Source of the DNA: Carallia brachiata
Lineage: Eukaryota > Streptophyta > Magnoliopsida > Malpighiales > Rhizophoraceae
Length of the DNA: 64,000 nt
Assembly (NCBI GenBank): GCA_021464245.1
Contig: JADCRB010000002.1
Coordinates: forward strand, 1,975,073-2,039,072
Direction: 5' to 3'
Positions 1 through 14,760 of this stretch are shown piece by piece. A model generated the notes under the pieces. It ran no database searches and was not told the origin of the DNA. It saw only the letters and a program-made list of their open reading frames with translations. Position 1 is the stretch's first letter; the number at the start of each line of letters is the position of its first letter. The position numbers and the translations under genes were made by a program.

Positions 1-729
1 AAAGAAGAAGAATCCTGGAATTTGACAAAAGAGAAGGAAAAAAAAATATTAAGCACAAAGAAGAAAAGGAAGAAGTTTATCATCAATGATTTTAACTGCA
101 AACTCAATAAAATGCCAAAAAAAGAAGGATACTAGATACATATAACTCAAATATCATGGCAAATAGACATTCATATGGTGAACGTTCGACTAACGTATGA
201 TCATTCTGGGAGCCATAAATGATTAATTTGTTTAGTTGAATCACGTGAGGAGACTTTGTAAAGACAAATAACTGACAAGTCAAATCGCTGCCTAACAACA
301 GAACGGCAATATTACTGGTGATAGAAATAGCTATTGCCGATAGATCAACCTGTCTTACTGACAGTGCACCTTGAAACAGTTATACAAGGAAAGAGCTATC
401 TCATAATGATCTTTTCTCAACAAATTGCAATGCTTAGTCTAAAATACTATTGATTCTTTTCTTGTAAACTACATACTTCCCATGCTAAAATACTAACATC
501 TGATGCTTTAGAAATATGAACATACAATTAAAAAAACAAAAAAGCATCAAAGCACAATAGATTTTAAGAGTGAAATTTGAAGGTAGAACCCCTTCGTTTT
601 GCATTATGTTAGAGATGGATTTTGATTATTGCTACTTGTTACAAAAGACTCAGATGCAATGCCTCAGCAGATCATTCTACAACTTCTGTCTGCTAGCTTA
701 TTCCATGCACAATACAAAAGTTTGTCCAC
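1..729 (-). other. PDS5 intron continuing past the window edge
   Basis: The last exon seen (730-847) ends at a GT donor, and I could not find the next PDS5 exon in either frame before base 1. This stretch is therefore read as intron. It is AT-rich with no recognisable repeat or RNA gene. Confidence 0.5.
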
Positions 730-3700
730 CTTTGCTACTGAAATTATCAGATGAAAAATCTCCGGAGATATATGTAAATCCCATCTTCTGGAAAGCCGGA
801 GAAGAGATTTTGCAGCAGCTAGTCTAACATGGGGCTTCTCACTTGCACTGCCCAAAAGAGGTCAACAAACTTTTTAACAAAAAAAATAAATCATACAAGG
901 AAGTTCAACGAAATGGTGGACAACAATTTCAACACATATGACACCTAAGAAACAAACAGATCCAACACTTAGTTTACAGGAGTACATTAATATGTCTGCA
1001 TTTCCAGTTGCCATCCAACATTATTTATTATTTATTTTTTTTTTGTCAATAAACCCGAGTTAAAGTAGCTCATCATTCCAAACATGTAAATATGCCAGCT
1101 GCTAATGTCCATAAAATTGGCACCGAACTATAGCATATATGTGATAAGCGAATGTAGATATATGCATATATCTTTTTAATTATTTATATTGGTGTTGGGT
1201 GAAAAAAGAAGCAATAAACAAAAAACACTAAAATAGCACTTGACATGGCAGGCCATCTGCTGGGCTGGATCAAGAGATTGCTTTAATCGTTTAGTAGACA
1301 AGGAGACTCCTACATGCCGAACATTTATGGGTGCAAGTGACAATGAAAATGAATTATAACTCAAACATGCAGTTGGTTGAAGAACGATGAAAAGAAGTGA
1401 ATACACCCAGGAGGATTAAATCACGAATCTAAAAACTATTGTTAAAATTAAATTAAGAATATGGAAATTTGATTCAATGTTCAACAAAAAAAAGCAAGAA
1501 AATGAAACTCTAATTAAGGAATCAATTTATGTTGAAAATTTAAAACTTTGTAGCTAGAAATCTTGGCAACTCTGTGGGCATATCTACGATAATTACAAAG
1601 GTTTCATTCACCAAAATTCAATCTTTGTGAGATTGCCAATATTTTACAAAGGGTTTATTTAAAGTTTTTATGAAACATACCACGAGATGATTCCATCAAA
1701 AGAACCACCATCTAGGATCATCTTTGATAAAATATCTAGCAAATGATCGATCTGCCTCTGCACGTGAGATCCTAGATGAGGCAAAAAGCTCTTGACAAGC
1801 ATTTTTAGTGCAAAAATCTGCAAAATACAGCATATCAAACCAATGTGCTAGTCCATCAATGCTTTAAGACAGTGCTACAAAATATGAAATGCTAACCCAA
1901 CCATAACTGGCTTAATAGAGCATAACCATTGAGTGCATGGTTACAGCCAATCTATAATGATCCAAAAGACAACATTCAAAGAATGAGGTAGATTGCTGTA
2001 CGGGCACAAATTTGAATCACCTCAAATGCCTCACTCTCTTATTTCCTTGAGAACTTTTTTGAGGAGAAAAGGCATATATAACCAGGCATGCCATAGAAAC
2101 TTACACGAGATCCACCGTCTATAACAGAACAACAAAAGAACATTGAAAAGCAGCATTGTAAGCAAACTACTAGGATATCAATCCTGCTAACACAATCTGT
2201 TTGTTCTATTTTCAATTTGGATTTCTTCTGCCATAACAAGAATCTAGTAGTACCAAAATTAATTAGTTTTCAATGCCCTTCTAGCAAATTGCCTGATATT
2301 CATAATTCGTATATTGCCTCATTTTAATGGCATCATCAAATAACAATGACTCATCAAGACCTGCTGCAAAGAACCCAATTATTGAGAGGAAAAATGTAGG
2401 CCACTTTGGAAAATGACCAGGAAAGACTCAGCATACTTCCTTCTACAGTGCATACCTTTAACTTACAAGAATCGCTGCATCCAGAATTCTCATCAGACAA
2501 TGTTGGATGATCATTCTGTTCCACCTAATGAAAAAGAACAATGATAGTTAAGCTGCGAAATTTCACAACCCATATTTGCTAAAACACATTACGTAGAAAA
2601 TTCAGAATGCAAATGCTATCGTGCTATATTATGGCAGGACATAATAATGCAATTATAGACGCACTACAGCTGCTTCATTTACTTGGAAAATAGTTTTCAA
2701 TGCGAACGAACTGATCTCATCATAATGAGTTTCAAACACTGAGATACAATGTTGTCCAATACAGCCCAAGGACTGCAAGGCGGTAGGAATGTTCCTCCCA
2801 CAGTGTAAAGAATCCACAAGTTCCTGAATGAGATACAGAAAAAGCACACAAAGTTAGGTAAAACTCAAAAAGGAACTTTTTACAATCTAAGAACAAATTC
2901 TAATGACAGTGGAGAAAGTGAAAATGGCATATGTAGAAGGAAAAAGTGAGCCAAAATATAGCTCCTTGTAAGAAAGCTACACTAAAAAACTTAAGTAACC
3001 AAATTTTATTAGTAAAGAAGTAGCAAAACTAACTCAGACTTCTCACCCTTACCATCTAATTTTGTGGTAGATGCATCAAATTCCAATTTTCCAACTAGAC
3101 ATCAAAACTGCAAGGGATGTGGTCCCCAAAATAGAAAGAGAAGAGGAACACTAATTAAATATTGGGATTTAAACCCCATGTTCCAATATGAATGCAAGCT
3201 TAATATCTAGTAGAAGCAGCAGGTATAAAAAGCGCTCGCAAGTGGATAAAGATATGAATCTGCCTAAAGCGTCACACACCAACCAAGAGATAGCGAAAAC
3301 ACATTCCACGTCTCAATTCCCTTAAGGCAGATGATAAAGGTGAAAGATCAAAATATGTTTATCCCATAGATTGGTCTGTGTAAAATGAGTGTCTGGGATC
3401 AAACTCAGTGACTTTACTTATAACATCCTAAAAAGCAATCTCGGTCGGTCATTTCTTTCAAATCACATCAACAAATATAATCTTTTGGCAAAACAGAAGA
3501 TCTCATCACCATTGCAAATGTCATTATCATCTTCCCATTAAATTAAGGAAAAGAAAATGTCATAAATGACATGACAAACTATAAATGATGTTAACCCTAA
3601 GATTGATCAAACCTAAAAACCCAGTTATGCCACAGAATAGAAGAGATGCAACTGATCAAAGATGCATGTTCAAATCAAAGTCATGTTACAATGAAGCACA

Positions 3701-6700
3701 AAAAATAAAAACAAACGCGGCTTATATCAAATGTAGGAAAAAATGACATAAATGAAATTTAAAGCATAAAAGAAAACACAAAAGTTAGAGAGGCTGGGAT
3801 TTCCACACCTCACATAGGTTTGACAAAATGGGCTCCTTTGAAGAATCTGCCAGTGAAGCAATTGCAGAAACAGCAAATTTGGACTGAATACGAGTTCCCT
3901 CCAGACATAGTCTCTCCAACAAAGGATAAAAATTGCTGATATAAAAAATAACATACAATGATGAAAATAAAATCAAAACCAAGTTAGAGATAAAAGGGAA
4001 AATTTTAGAAATCAAAGCTGAGCTCAAATTCCTAGCTCATTGAACATTCAAATTCACTCTTTAGTCATTTCCGTTCATCCACAACCAACCAACCATGCCA
4101 CCCCCTGGCCCGGCGCGCCGGAGGTTGGACATGACCCCTAAAACAGTCAATTAGTTTAAGAATGGAATCATCAATATAACCGACAATGAACAAATAACTT
4201 TCCCAAAGACCAATACTGCGAACCAAAGACTTGCCCTTCGGCCAAAATCAACCTTGCCTTGTGGCATAAAATGAAGGTCAAGGAACCATCATCCTTATAA
4301 AATGTGCACAGTTGCTGAACAAATATTCAAAGCTTCCATACCTATAACAAATAAGATACAATGTGGACAATTCTGTCATGGAAGAAGCATGGATACCAAT
4401 GTAAAAAAGGGTATAAAATTCACCTGATTTTGACAGAAATATAAGGACCTGCTTTTGCCAAGGCTTCAACAAGTATATAATTAATTGAATCCTTCTCCTC
4501 TATAAGCTCCCGCAACAGCTCTTCTGAACCTCCCAGAAGTGCAGGAAAAACATTGATTATAGCCTAAATAAAGAAATATGGAAGTAACTTTGATCAAACA
4601 GAATATTAATGAGTAATGCAAACTTATAACAAAAGGAGAAGAGGTAAATCATTATAAAATTTGCAGTAACTTTGATACTGTCATCACCTTCTTAAAACAA
4701 AAGGAGCACCTAAAGCGAAATAAATCATTATATGCTCCCCAAACTTGGCTTTCTTCAGCAAGGGCAAAGGAGAAGAGGTACAAGTCATAATTCTATCAAA
4801 CTCATTCTGATCTAACTTTCTTCCAGAAATTGAAAACTACTTTTTGAAGGGTTTTACAGCCAGAAACAGTAGGATCTGCTACGATTAAAAACTACTATAA
4901 AGGATTCTACAAATAGATACACTACAATCAGTACCAATTAAAATATTCTACAATCAGACATGCCAGTAGCCACAGTGCATTATTAAATCCATGCTATGAC
5001 ATTATATTAAGTTGAGCAACAAAACAAATTTCTTTAAGTAAACATGCTGCCTTAGAAAAACAACTGCTCACACAAATATTCAGGAACAAGTGGTTAAACT
5101 TGATGTCCTATGAGGGGAATGACAAAACTCTGTAATTCCCTTTGCAACTTCCTATAATTCCCTGAGAAGTTAGCCCAGCTTGACCTAATTCGTATTCTTA
5201 CATAAGAATTCCCTTCTTTCAGATGGCTTATGTTCAATGTATCAGCTGTGTATGAGTTAACTGCCTTATTACCCCATATATAGCAGTAGTTTTTGGCAGT
5301 TTCTCGCTATTGGATCTCAAGCCCCAAGGAAAAGATGGTGATACAAGTTTTGCACAAATATTACAAACATAAAAGCATCAAACAGCTGTTGTTCTTACCA
5401 TAAGCAATTTGACAGAAGAAGCCTCCAAATGCTCATTTCTCAGTCCATTATCGGACAGATTCTCCAGAATACAGTGGACATGCTCTGAGCTAAATATATT
5501 AAAAGAGCATTTTGAGGAGAGTAATTTCAGAAACTCAAATGTTGATGGCTATCTCCTATCATTTTAAGAAACTTATCCTGAAAAAAAAACAGTTGATATA
5601 CAAAAAGAGATTAGAGAAAAATTAATTTAGAATTGTAAAGGGCAGCCTGAATAAGAAAGAAAGCAAGTCAATGAATTTGGTTCACTAGAATTATGAGCAA
5701 TACGATAATTACCCAAATGAAAACACAATGCCAAATCTGCATCTACCTATACCCTATCAGAACCAGTCAAGGCATGAATTCACAGAAATAAAGCTGAGCA
5801 GTAAGAAGACAACAGGAAAATAGATGACGCCTAAATAAAGCTCCTTTAGTTCAGTTTTGTCTTGCCATATACCTCATTTTTTATGTCAACTTTTCCCATC
5901 CAACACATAACATGTTTCCAATCTAAGGATGACAACATGTATTATATATATAATATATAGCAATGAAAGGAATTGTGTTCGCAGATTTCCACCATGACAA
6001 ACATAATTTAATTGTGCTTCGGCTACCCAATTGATGCTATGATGACTTTCCTACACAAAGAAGGCCTGCCCAATTGATTTGCATCTGGCCATCTTTTTCG
6101 CCAGCACAAAATGCTAATTACAGGTTCAGTTTTGCCGCTTCAGATTGAACTCCAATTAACCTAAAGTAAAGAGTAGCAAGCAATGTGCCATTGAAACTGG
6201 GAAAAGACTTCTCCCAGCCACAGCAGTGGGTAAAGAGTCCCGATTACCATTGTGCTACATGATAAACTGTTTTCATCTTCTCCCAAATTATTTCTCAACA
6301 ATAACCCATGAAATAAAGACTTCTCATTGGCAATGAATGCAAGGCATCTTACATAATATGATAACAAGGTTCACCCTATGTAGGAAGCAATAATCTCCAA
6401 GCAAGCAATAAGTCTAATAGGAGGTATGATCTCACCCACCCAAAATGAAAAAAGAAAAAAAAAATTAATTAATAGAAAAACTCACTCTAGTTGTCTGAGC
6501 CTTAAAGAACGTCCGTTGATTCAATAATAGCTCCAGTTCATTGAAGATTCTATTATCTTTCATGTGGCCCAATTTATGGAAGCACTCTTCTGCTTTTGGA
6601 GGATCTGGAAAGCATGCTGACATTTTCACAAATAGCCTTTTGAGTCTCTCCTGCACTTCTTCAGAACTGGCTTCCTATGATACATATTTGCAAATATTTA

Positions 6701-9700
6701 CTAAGAGCAGCCAACAAATAAAAATCACATATGGACCTTACCTTTGTGCATTTGACACTACTACAACACCTCACCAATATTTTATGACACTCTCAAGGTC
6801 TTCAAATTGATGCAAATGCTTCAAGCTAAATATTTAACATAGGAGAAAAATATGTGTCATGCAAAAAAGAATACCAATCACAACAAATACCAGAAGTTAA
6901 AAAAGCCTATCTCACAAAGCAGTGTAAAAAAGTGCAAGAAAACAAGGGTTACACAATTCTCTAAGAAGAATATGTCAGATATGGCCACTTGAAAATGCAC
7001 CATTATTCAAAGCATGCATGATAAGATAATGCAATAGTCTATACTACAGAACTAAGCATAAGTGTCCAAGCACCCTTGTAACACTTTAACCCTTTCCTTG
7101 TAAACTTATTCCCTTCAAGCTTTGATTCAATTTCCATCCTATTCTATTCCAATATTACAAATTGCCCCACACCTCTCAAGTTAAAATTTCATCAAGATAA
7201 GTGCAGTGTTAGTCAAATGGTTAAGCATGGCAAAATTAAGAAAAAGAATTATGTAAAATTAGCAAAAGTTCAACTATCTACTTGAATTGGCCCATAGTTG
7301 AAAAGGTGAGTATACATTTTACAAGAAAAAGAAATCTTCAGGCACCCTCATCCGCAAAAGAAGAGTTACCGAAAAAGAGACCAAGTCAATTTAGATTTTT
7401 GAGCCAAGTTAAGCTAAATGCAAAGCCAAAGCTCAAGTGTCACATTGCCGACTGTATGAGGGGAGGTGTATAAGTTGCAGTTGATAAGAGCCATTAGACA
7501 TAAAGTACTAATGTGTGTGAGAGAGAGAGAGAGAGGAGGGTAAAAGCTTGATGAAGGACAAAAAAAAAAAAAAACCTCAAGAGACACATCGTAAACTGCT
7601 ATGTGAACTTATCCCACCTTCTAGATCTATTGATCATCCCTGCTTGATTGACAATGATAGTTTTCGATAGTCATCACAATCAGAATTAAAAGACCAAAAA
7701 TTAAAAAAAAAAATTAAAAATAAACCAAGATACCAAGCCTACAAATGTTCGTCTCTTTTGGGTAATAATTTTCGTCACAACAAAACTAAGATCAATTAAT
7801 ACGAGATAACTATGTAGAAGGGCTTTAAGGACCATAAAAGTAGGCTTCACTTATATCAATGCTGGTTAGCATAGCAGCAATTAAGCATGCATATAGTTTG
7901 TCCAATAACTTTATATGATGGCCCATCAGCATTTACAAAAGCCTAGAACCTTACCTTCTGTTTCTTCCTTAAAGCCAAATAAGCCTGCATTTCCATTTGC
8001 AACCTGAAACACACAATACCCAGTAAAAAATGCACTATTTCTATTGCAGTAAGAACCAACATGAATACCTTCGTTTCAGAGACAAAATTGAGTTCAATGC
8101 CTTCACGTGAAGAGGAGTGAATAGAGAAAAGAAATGGATCCAATGCCTTGTCCTCTCCTTAACAGAGAGATTATCTGGAAACAAATCCTCTGCAAGTATA
8201 ACCTCCATGTTTTGGAACCTGAAGGACATTTACAAAAATAACATTGGGTGACATAAATCCTGAATTATAGAGGAAAGCATCAAAAAGCAGGAACAACAGA
8301 CCTGAACTCCTTAGAATCCTTCTCGCAGCACAACATCAAGACTTTACATGGAATCTCTTCAAAGTGGTCGCTCATAGTCATGTGGCCTTCAGAACACCTC
8401 ATACAATATTCTTGATAAACCTCTGTCAGCTTCTGCAAAGCCTTCTTTCTAACAGATATCTGTAACATATTCGAAAGTTATACAATCTTGAGATAAAAAA
8501 AACATGCATAAGGAGTTAACTGAAAAAAAGTAAACAGAAATTTCTGAAGAATACCTTCTTATCCCTAAGCCTTTCAGTAGTTTTTGATATCAGTTCAAGT
8601 GGAAAAATTTTCAGGTTAGACCTGGCAACATTGCAAACTACATCTACTGCCAGCGTCCTCACCTTGTCATCAAAATCCAACAATCGGCCTTCAAGGGAGG
8701 CTGCTTAATTGACAAGTGAGAGAAGATATTTTAAAATTTTGAGTAATCAGGAGTCATTCCAGATGAAAGAACTGATTTGAGCACTATGACTTACCAAGAA
8801 GTTCCAACGATTCTTTTCCACGAGGATTGGAGATGTAGCAAGCTTTGGCACAGCGTATAGCACTAAGTCTAACTTCCACAGACTTGTCAGAGAATCTATT
8901 TTTAAACTCTATAAAAAGATTTCGATAATTTTGTGCAATATGGGATTCAGGCAGTGCAAGGAGCTTTCCAATTAACTTAACAGCTTTTATCCGAACATCA
9001 ACCTGATCAGTCTACAAATTGAGATACAGGGGAACTTCTGTAAGGATAAATTACTGCAAGAGCAAAGGAACACATGAAAACTACACTTGGGAAACTGATA
9101 TAAAACAGAAAAATTTACCAAAAGGTTGTGGGAGGATAGTCAAGTCTTACATACTGTTTAGATGATTGTTGTGATAGTACTGACAATAAAAGGCAAAGAG
9201 GGTTGCTATACCAGTAATTCTTGAATCAAGTTAGGGATGACAGCCAGAAGCATCTGAGGAGCACACTGGAAAATTTTAAACAGAATTTCATGGTAGAATT
9301 CTTTGAGCTCACTCTCACAAGAATCTCTGTCCAGAGAACAAGATGTTAAAAAACCACAAACAAAGGGCTCAAGCGTTTCAGCACAATTCTGGATGACTGA
9401 AACAGCAAGCTGAGGAGCAGCAGAAGTTGCATCCTGTCCAGAAAAGCAGGAAAATGAGGAGAGCTGGAATTCTCAGAAGGATGTACTGGAGCTATCGCAT
9501 GAGGAAAAGGAAATATTTGGACTATCAAACTAGATGGACATCCATACAAGAAACAAAGATGTCGAATCAATGATAAGTGAATGACTGATACTTATATACT
9601 TTTTAAATCAACCAGAGATTCTGACATTTGTCAGGCCTCACCAAAGATGAAGAGCAACCCAAGGATAGACAACAAAGCATCCATTCCAGAAGCTGAAACT

Positions 9701-12332
9701 AATAAATCAAGAAGCTGAACACTAATTCATCCACACAATTTCATTATCACATTCACTCCCTAACATAGGTGCAAAAGATGTTCATATGACTCTTGCCACA
9801 GAAACAGATCCTATATACCTGTAATTTATTTTGCTACATGATTTGCTCCATCACCAATCTCCAACAATTTTGGGCCAGAATAATAATCCATTAAAGGAAT
9901 TTAACCTCACAGAACTCACAAAAGAATTTCATTGCAGTTGTCGACTTTAATAATGAAATTAAATGGTCCAGATTTTATGCTCATATGAGCAATTTGTGAA
10001 GTAAACAATTGCAACAACAGTCATAAAGATAGAGACAAGATTTTTTTCTTTTTTTGAAATTTACCTTCCCTTCCACTGCAAGATTTCGCAAAATCACATC
10101 TAAAAGTGGCTGAGAAGCCTCTTCACTTAGGATATGTGTCACGATAGATAAAATATCATTAATCAAACTCCGTTGGTGATGTTCCCTATCAAAGAACGAA
10201 TACCCTGTCTTACTGGTAAAAACAGAAATAGTCTGCAGAACACTAAACAAGCTATAATGCAAAAACCAATTATTAATTTTTTCGATTAACTGATGCCAAC
10301 CGAACCACGTACATTCATAATCAACATAAGGGCAAAGATCCATAGAAAATTAAGAGCTCATAGATTTAAGGACATTAGCTAACTAAGGACAAGCATACTA
10401 AATAGTGCCATATGTAACAACGTAGTGCAAGGTGTCCATGGTTTTACTTTAGTTCAACATCTAGACATAACAATAGCAGAACCCAAGTGTCCAGTTTGTT
10501 GGGTTAAAATATCTTAATGTCAGGAAGGATCTCCAGTACCTTACAATCTCAGTTGCAAATAGTGATATCTTGAAGGTTATCAAGCCAATTTTGCCTTAGG
10601 CGTTATCGAGGATCCGATATGAAAAAGAAGGAAAAATGAAGATGCAAAAAAGAGGATGATATTATGCAATAGATCAACCTAACCAGAAGCAAACTAGTTT
10701 CACTTGCATCATTTTGAACAACAAACATCAAGAGAGTACCAGAAAACTTGTAAAGAAGGGAAGAAAGCATTCTGACCTCACAACAGAGAAGAAAACATTG
10801 AACATTTCAAGAACCAGATCACTGCAGTCAATGTCCAGCATTATCACGCAACATTTACATCGAGCAACCGTCTCCAATATTTTAACCCTTTTTGAGAAGT
10901 ATGGGCTTGTGGTATCAGCAAGCTCCGAGAATACACCTAGGAGAAGTTTAAATATTTCCTTCCATTTTGAAAGGACTTATGTCAGTCGGAATTATCAAGG
11001 TACAATAACAGAAAACCAGAAAAAATGGATACTCATCAAATCACATACAAAGCATAACATAACATCAAACAAAAAATTCCAGTACCCTCAGATATTTGTC
11101 CTCAAAGGGTGGCTTGGGTGCCAATATCCGGAATAATTCAGTGATGCAGATGGCAACCAAAAGCTTGACATCTTTGTCAGTGTGCTGAAGAAGGGCATGA
11201 TTAAGAATAGATTTCCTCAGGGGCTTCAGGGCAACTTCTAGCTTCTTGGTGGCTCCTAGTTTTTGTGAAGAAACTGGTAGCAAAGGCTGTTCAATTTGCG
11301 ATAAAGCAGTTGTGGCTTGCTGCAGATACAAAAATTATAAATTATAGACTACCTTTTCCCACCAGAATTTCCTTTCTAGCAGGAACGCATGCATCTAACA
11401 AAAATTCTTTTAAAAAAAAAGTACAAAAGAAATCTAGATAACAGACTCCTCAGAGCATAAGAGATACTCAGACATCAGCAACTACAGTTATCTATGGTAC
11501 GCCGTATGCATCGATTCGCAAAACAAAAATTGAATAAACGCATATAATACTGGCAAATCAATTCCAACACAAGAATAGGCGTTTTAAACAAAAGTAAGCC
11601 CCATTACTTGCAACTGAACAAATGAACGATTGACTAACCATTTACAGATAATTAAACCAAATCTTGGCATTTAGGAGTGCGTGCAAAAGTGCGAGATAGA
11701 GAGCATGCTTTTATTACCTGTTCGATAAAACTTACACACTGAAACGAAGCAACATACCATCTCAGTCTATAAAGGCAGAACAAACAGCAGGGAATGATTG
11801 ACTTCAAGAAACAAACAGCAACAGGGCCACTTAGCCCCAAGAAGCCACACACAAAGAAATATTTTCAAGTAACAAAGCATCAGCGCCACAGAGCGCTGCC
11901 AAGAAGCCGGGTAAAGAAGTATAAACCAAATTATCACAAGCATTAATTCAAGAAAACCAAGAAACCAGCAAGTGGCGAGCGGTTTTTCAGAGAAGTATAA
12001 AGAAAGCGAAAAAGAAAGAAAGGCAAACAGAACTCAGCACTATAATCTAAACAAGAGTTCACCGGACCCAAAAGAAAGAAGGAAACGAAAAAAAAGAAGA
12101 AAAAAATCTTTAAAAATATAAGACACAGATTAATAGGGACTAGAATGACGTCAGTAGTGGCAAATTAGCAACAAGAAACCGAGAATGAAGAAAGAATCAT
12201 ATACAAAAGAACGGATGAAAAGAATGAAAAAGGTACTCGGAGGGATTTCACGAGAATGTCCTTGTTCCAGCGATCGGAGGAGCCAAGATGAAGGCCGATT
12301 TCGGAAACGAGTTGCAGCGCCGACTCATCCAT
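730..12332 (-). CDS. PDS5: Sister-chromatid cohesion cofactor PDS5, N-terminal part (18 exons, truncated by window edge)
   Basis: PDS5 is a HEAT-repeat protein that binds cohesin on chromosomes and regulates sister-chromatid cohesion in the nucleus. Exons, in transcription order: 12237-12332, 11086-11319, 10777-10958, 10065-10185, 9212-9433, 8795-9011, 8555-8703, 8302-8459, 8069-8218, 7955-8003, 6486-6674, 5399-5577, 4424-4563, 3809-3935, 2683-2823, 2456-2524, 1681-1817, 730-847. Phases join cleanly except in exon 12. The start is the ATG opening [13 protein letters not shown]. Family-typical stretches include [20 protein letters not shown] (exon 2), [20 protein letters not shown] (exon 9) and [20 protein letters not shown] (exon 18). 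About 893 residues are in the window; plant PDS5 proteins are roughly 1,300-1,600, so the C-terminus lies beyond base 1. Exon 12 lacks one base near 5537-5539 (T run on the coding strand), giving an early stop as written. Identity is strong; A/B paralogue class is not resolved, though gene order favours the At1g77600 type. Confidence 0.92.
4110..4121. repeat. 12-bp perfect GC palindrome inside a PDS5 intron
   Basis: CCGGCGCGCCGG is a perfect palindrome made only of G and C, in an intron that is otherwise AT-rich. It sits inside a short GC-rich island (about 4098-4137). It may be a remnant of an inserted element, but no TIR or target duplication is visible. Confidence 0.5.
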
Positions 12333-12802
12333 CGGCAGAGGACTCGGCGGAGATGCAAAAACCTGTAACCTTAGGCCTGGTTTTGCCACGGAATGGAGGA
12401 GAAGGGGAGAGGAGGAGAGAGTGAGGACTGGATCTGGAATGGGCGGTTTCTTCTTTAGTTGCCTTTTTTTGATTTTGATTTGATTTTTTAGAGGCCGTTG
12501 CGATGGCATGACATACGCGTGTTCTCTTATTAGGCTTCGTTTTTTTTTCGTTTTCCAAATCCTAATCCGAAAGGTGTTCCAAAGGCGGTGTGGATTGCTA
12601 TTTTACTGTTTTACCCTCGTATGCTTATTTAGCAGCACTCGGGGCTTTTTGGGGTTTTAGTTGTGTCTTGATTTCACTCTTTTGCCCCTGATAGTTGAAG
12701 AAAGAATGCTGGAATGCTGGAATACTAATCCTTGCCGGGAGCGTGAAATTGGATTATTGCCTTTAGTTTCGAAGTCCGAAAGGGGCTCTGATGCTTTGTT
12801 AA

Positions 12803-13151
12803 GTTGTTTGGTTTGTTAAAAAACTATGAAAAAATAAATTATTAACAAAAATTATCATTATAATATTTTTTTCATAAATATTTTTTCACAATTTTTTATC
12901 AATTTAAATAATAATTTTTTCATTTTTTTATAAATTATTATTTATTTTTCTTTCTTATTATTTTTTCTTATAATTTTTTCATCAATCTAAATAATTTATT
13001 TTTTCTACAACTTTTTTTCTTACAAATTTTTATTTATTTTTTTATATCAATTTTTTTACTATTTTCTAGTTAATTTAAATAATTTTATTTTTTAAAAATT
13101 TTTTTCTGACACTTATTTTTTTAACATTTTTTCACAAATCCAAAAACATCA
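12803..13151. mobile_element. Tourist-like MITE, TAA duplication
   Basis: The left end reads TAA|GTTGTTTGG and the right end CCAAAAACATCA|TAA, giving imperfect inverted ends and a 3-bp target duplication, as expected of PIF/Harbinger-derived Tourist MITEs. The interior is a T-rich series of repeating blocks (variants of CTTATAAATTATTATTTATT and ATCAATTTAAATAATT) shared with four other elements in the window. It lies upstream of PDS5. There is no coding capacity. Confidence 0.6.
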
Positions 13152-14328
13152 TAATGGGGTGAATTGTTGGTTTACATTTTTACCCTCGCCTATTCAGCAG
13201 TCGTCTGTTTACCGAGGAGCGTGCTGTTGTTTTCATTTTTACATTTTTACCCTTGCTTAGTGGAAACAATTGTGTTGTAATATTTTATTATCTATTTTTT
13301 TTGCCCATATAATTAGATTTGTTTAGCCCATATTTTTTATTTTTACTATGCAGTGGCACCGTTGCGTCAGCGTTGCAGCGGTCTTCAATTTCTTTTTTTT
13401 CTTTGTTAAAAAAATAAAAACTGTAAAGATAGTGTTTTAAAATCTTATTAAAAAAAATTATACAATTTAATATCTGTTAGGTAAGCTAGATTGGTAGGGG
13501 TGCTAGACTCCGAGGGGCAGCCCACAGGTTAAGTGTAGATACTAATCCATTCAAGACTCTGGAGAATTCCTGTATATTTAGAGTTTATTTGTTTACTGTA
13601 AAATAATTTATATTTATAAAATATTTATAAGAAAAAATATTAACAGTAAAAATAATAATTTTTTTTATCACTTACTTATAATACAATTCGTATTTTTCCT
13701 GAAAATAACTTCATCTTTATAAAAGGAAAAGTTATTTTACCTAAAAATCTAAAAATTTTCTCTAAATTTTATCTATGTAAAATATTTTTCGTAAAATAAA
13801 TATTAAAAATTTATAAAATTTTTTCTTATAAAATATTTTATAGAAAATCAACACTTTTGTTTCGGCTGCAATCAAACTCAAGACCTATAATCGGTACATT
13901 CAACTTCTTGCCGCTACAGCACGATTTACAGTAGCTTCGTCTTCAAATTCTTCGTATGTTGACCATACTTAGTGATAAATAATCATTGTCATTCAAAAGA
14001 ATGCTCAATGCCAAACATTTTTTTAATAAAATAAAAAATAATAATAACAGCGTATTATATAGTCCTATTAAAGATATATAATATACATTTAACGTTATTA
14101 AAAGTCTCAATAAAATTTCAAATTCATAATTTTTAATACGATTAAAAAGGGAATATTTTATTATTAGACCGCAGCATTCTCCCTAAATATTTAATCTTTA
14201 TGGCAAAACACCGCAACTAATTTTAGATGGCCTAAAGGCAAGCCCCTACCAAACAAGCGACGCACTCATGGTATCACAAACAATGGTTATTAAAACTTCA
14301 AGAATTGTTCTAGTTAAAGTTTGTGAGC

Positions 14329-14392
14329 GTGCTTTAATTATAATTAGGGAGAAGTTTGGTGTGCTTTAATTATAATTAGGGAGAAATTTAGT
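14329..14392. repeat. Two-copy tandem repeat, period 32 bp
   Basis: GTGCTTTAATTATAATTAGG followed by GAGAA occurs at 14329 and again at 14361. The copies differ at only a few positions, so the duplication is recent. Confidence 0.85.
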
Positions 14393-14760
14393 AGTTTTAC
14401 TCAGATAACTTTTAAATAATTTTAAAATGATATGAACAATTAAATAATTGATTTTGAGAAAAAAATAAATAAATTATTAAATATTATTGATAAAATTGTG
14501 TAGTTACTTTAAAATTATCTAAATAAAGTCATGTAATATTACTCAAATAATTATATTGATCTAAGTTAAAAGTACATAATCAAACTCTAAAATGTAATTT
14601 TCCAAAGTTAGGCATATGGTTGTACTTATAGCCCACCGCCCACGATAATATTGACGCATGGGTCAAACAAATAATATGGTCTTCTAAACAACAATTTAAC
14701 CGCACCATACAACATCTTAATAAAATATTACATGTATTTTATCTGGCTATGATCCACATT

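Noticed and set aside
9981..10343. 120-codon minus-strand ORF as a separate gene
   Set aside because: Only 10065-10185 is a PDS5 exon; the rest of the frame reads into introns through GATAG and GTAAAT splice sites.
10714..11136. 140-codon plus-strand ORF overlapping PDS5 exons 2 and 3
   Set aside because: It is antisense to well-supported PDS5 exons with correct splice sites and shows no domain; it is a shadow frame.
12165..12558. Overlapping ORFs around the PDS5 start (both strands)
   Set aside because: They cover the PDS5 first exon, its leader and intron 1 in other frames. Only the frame starting MDESALQ joins exon 2 correctly.
13583..13880. Another MITE with GAGTTTATTTG / GAGTTTGATTG ends
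   Set aside because: The inverted similarity is weak and no target duplication was visible, so it is mentioned only in the spacer entry.
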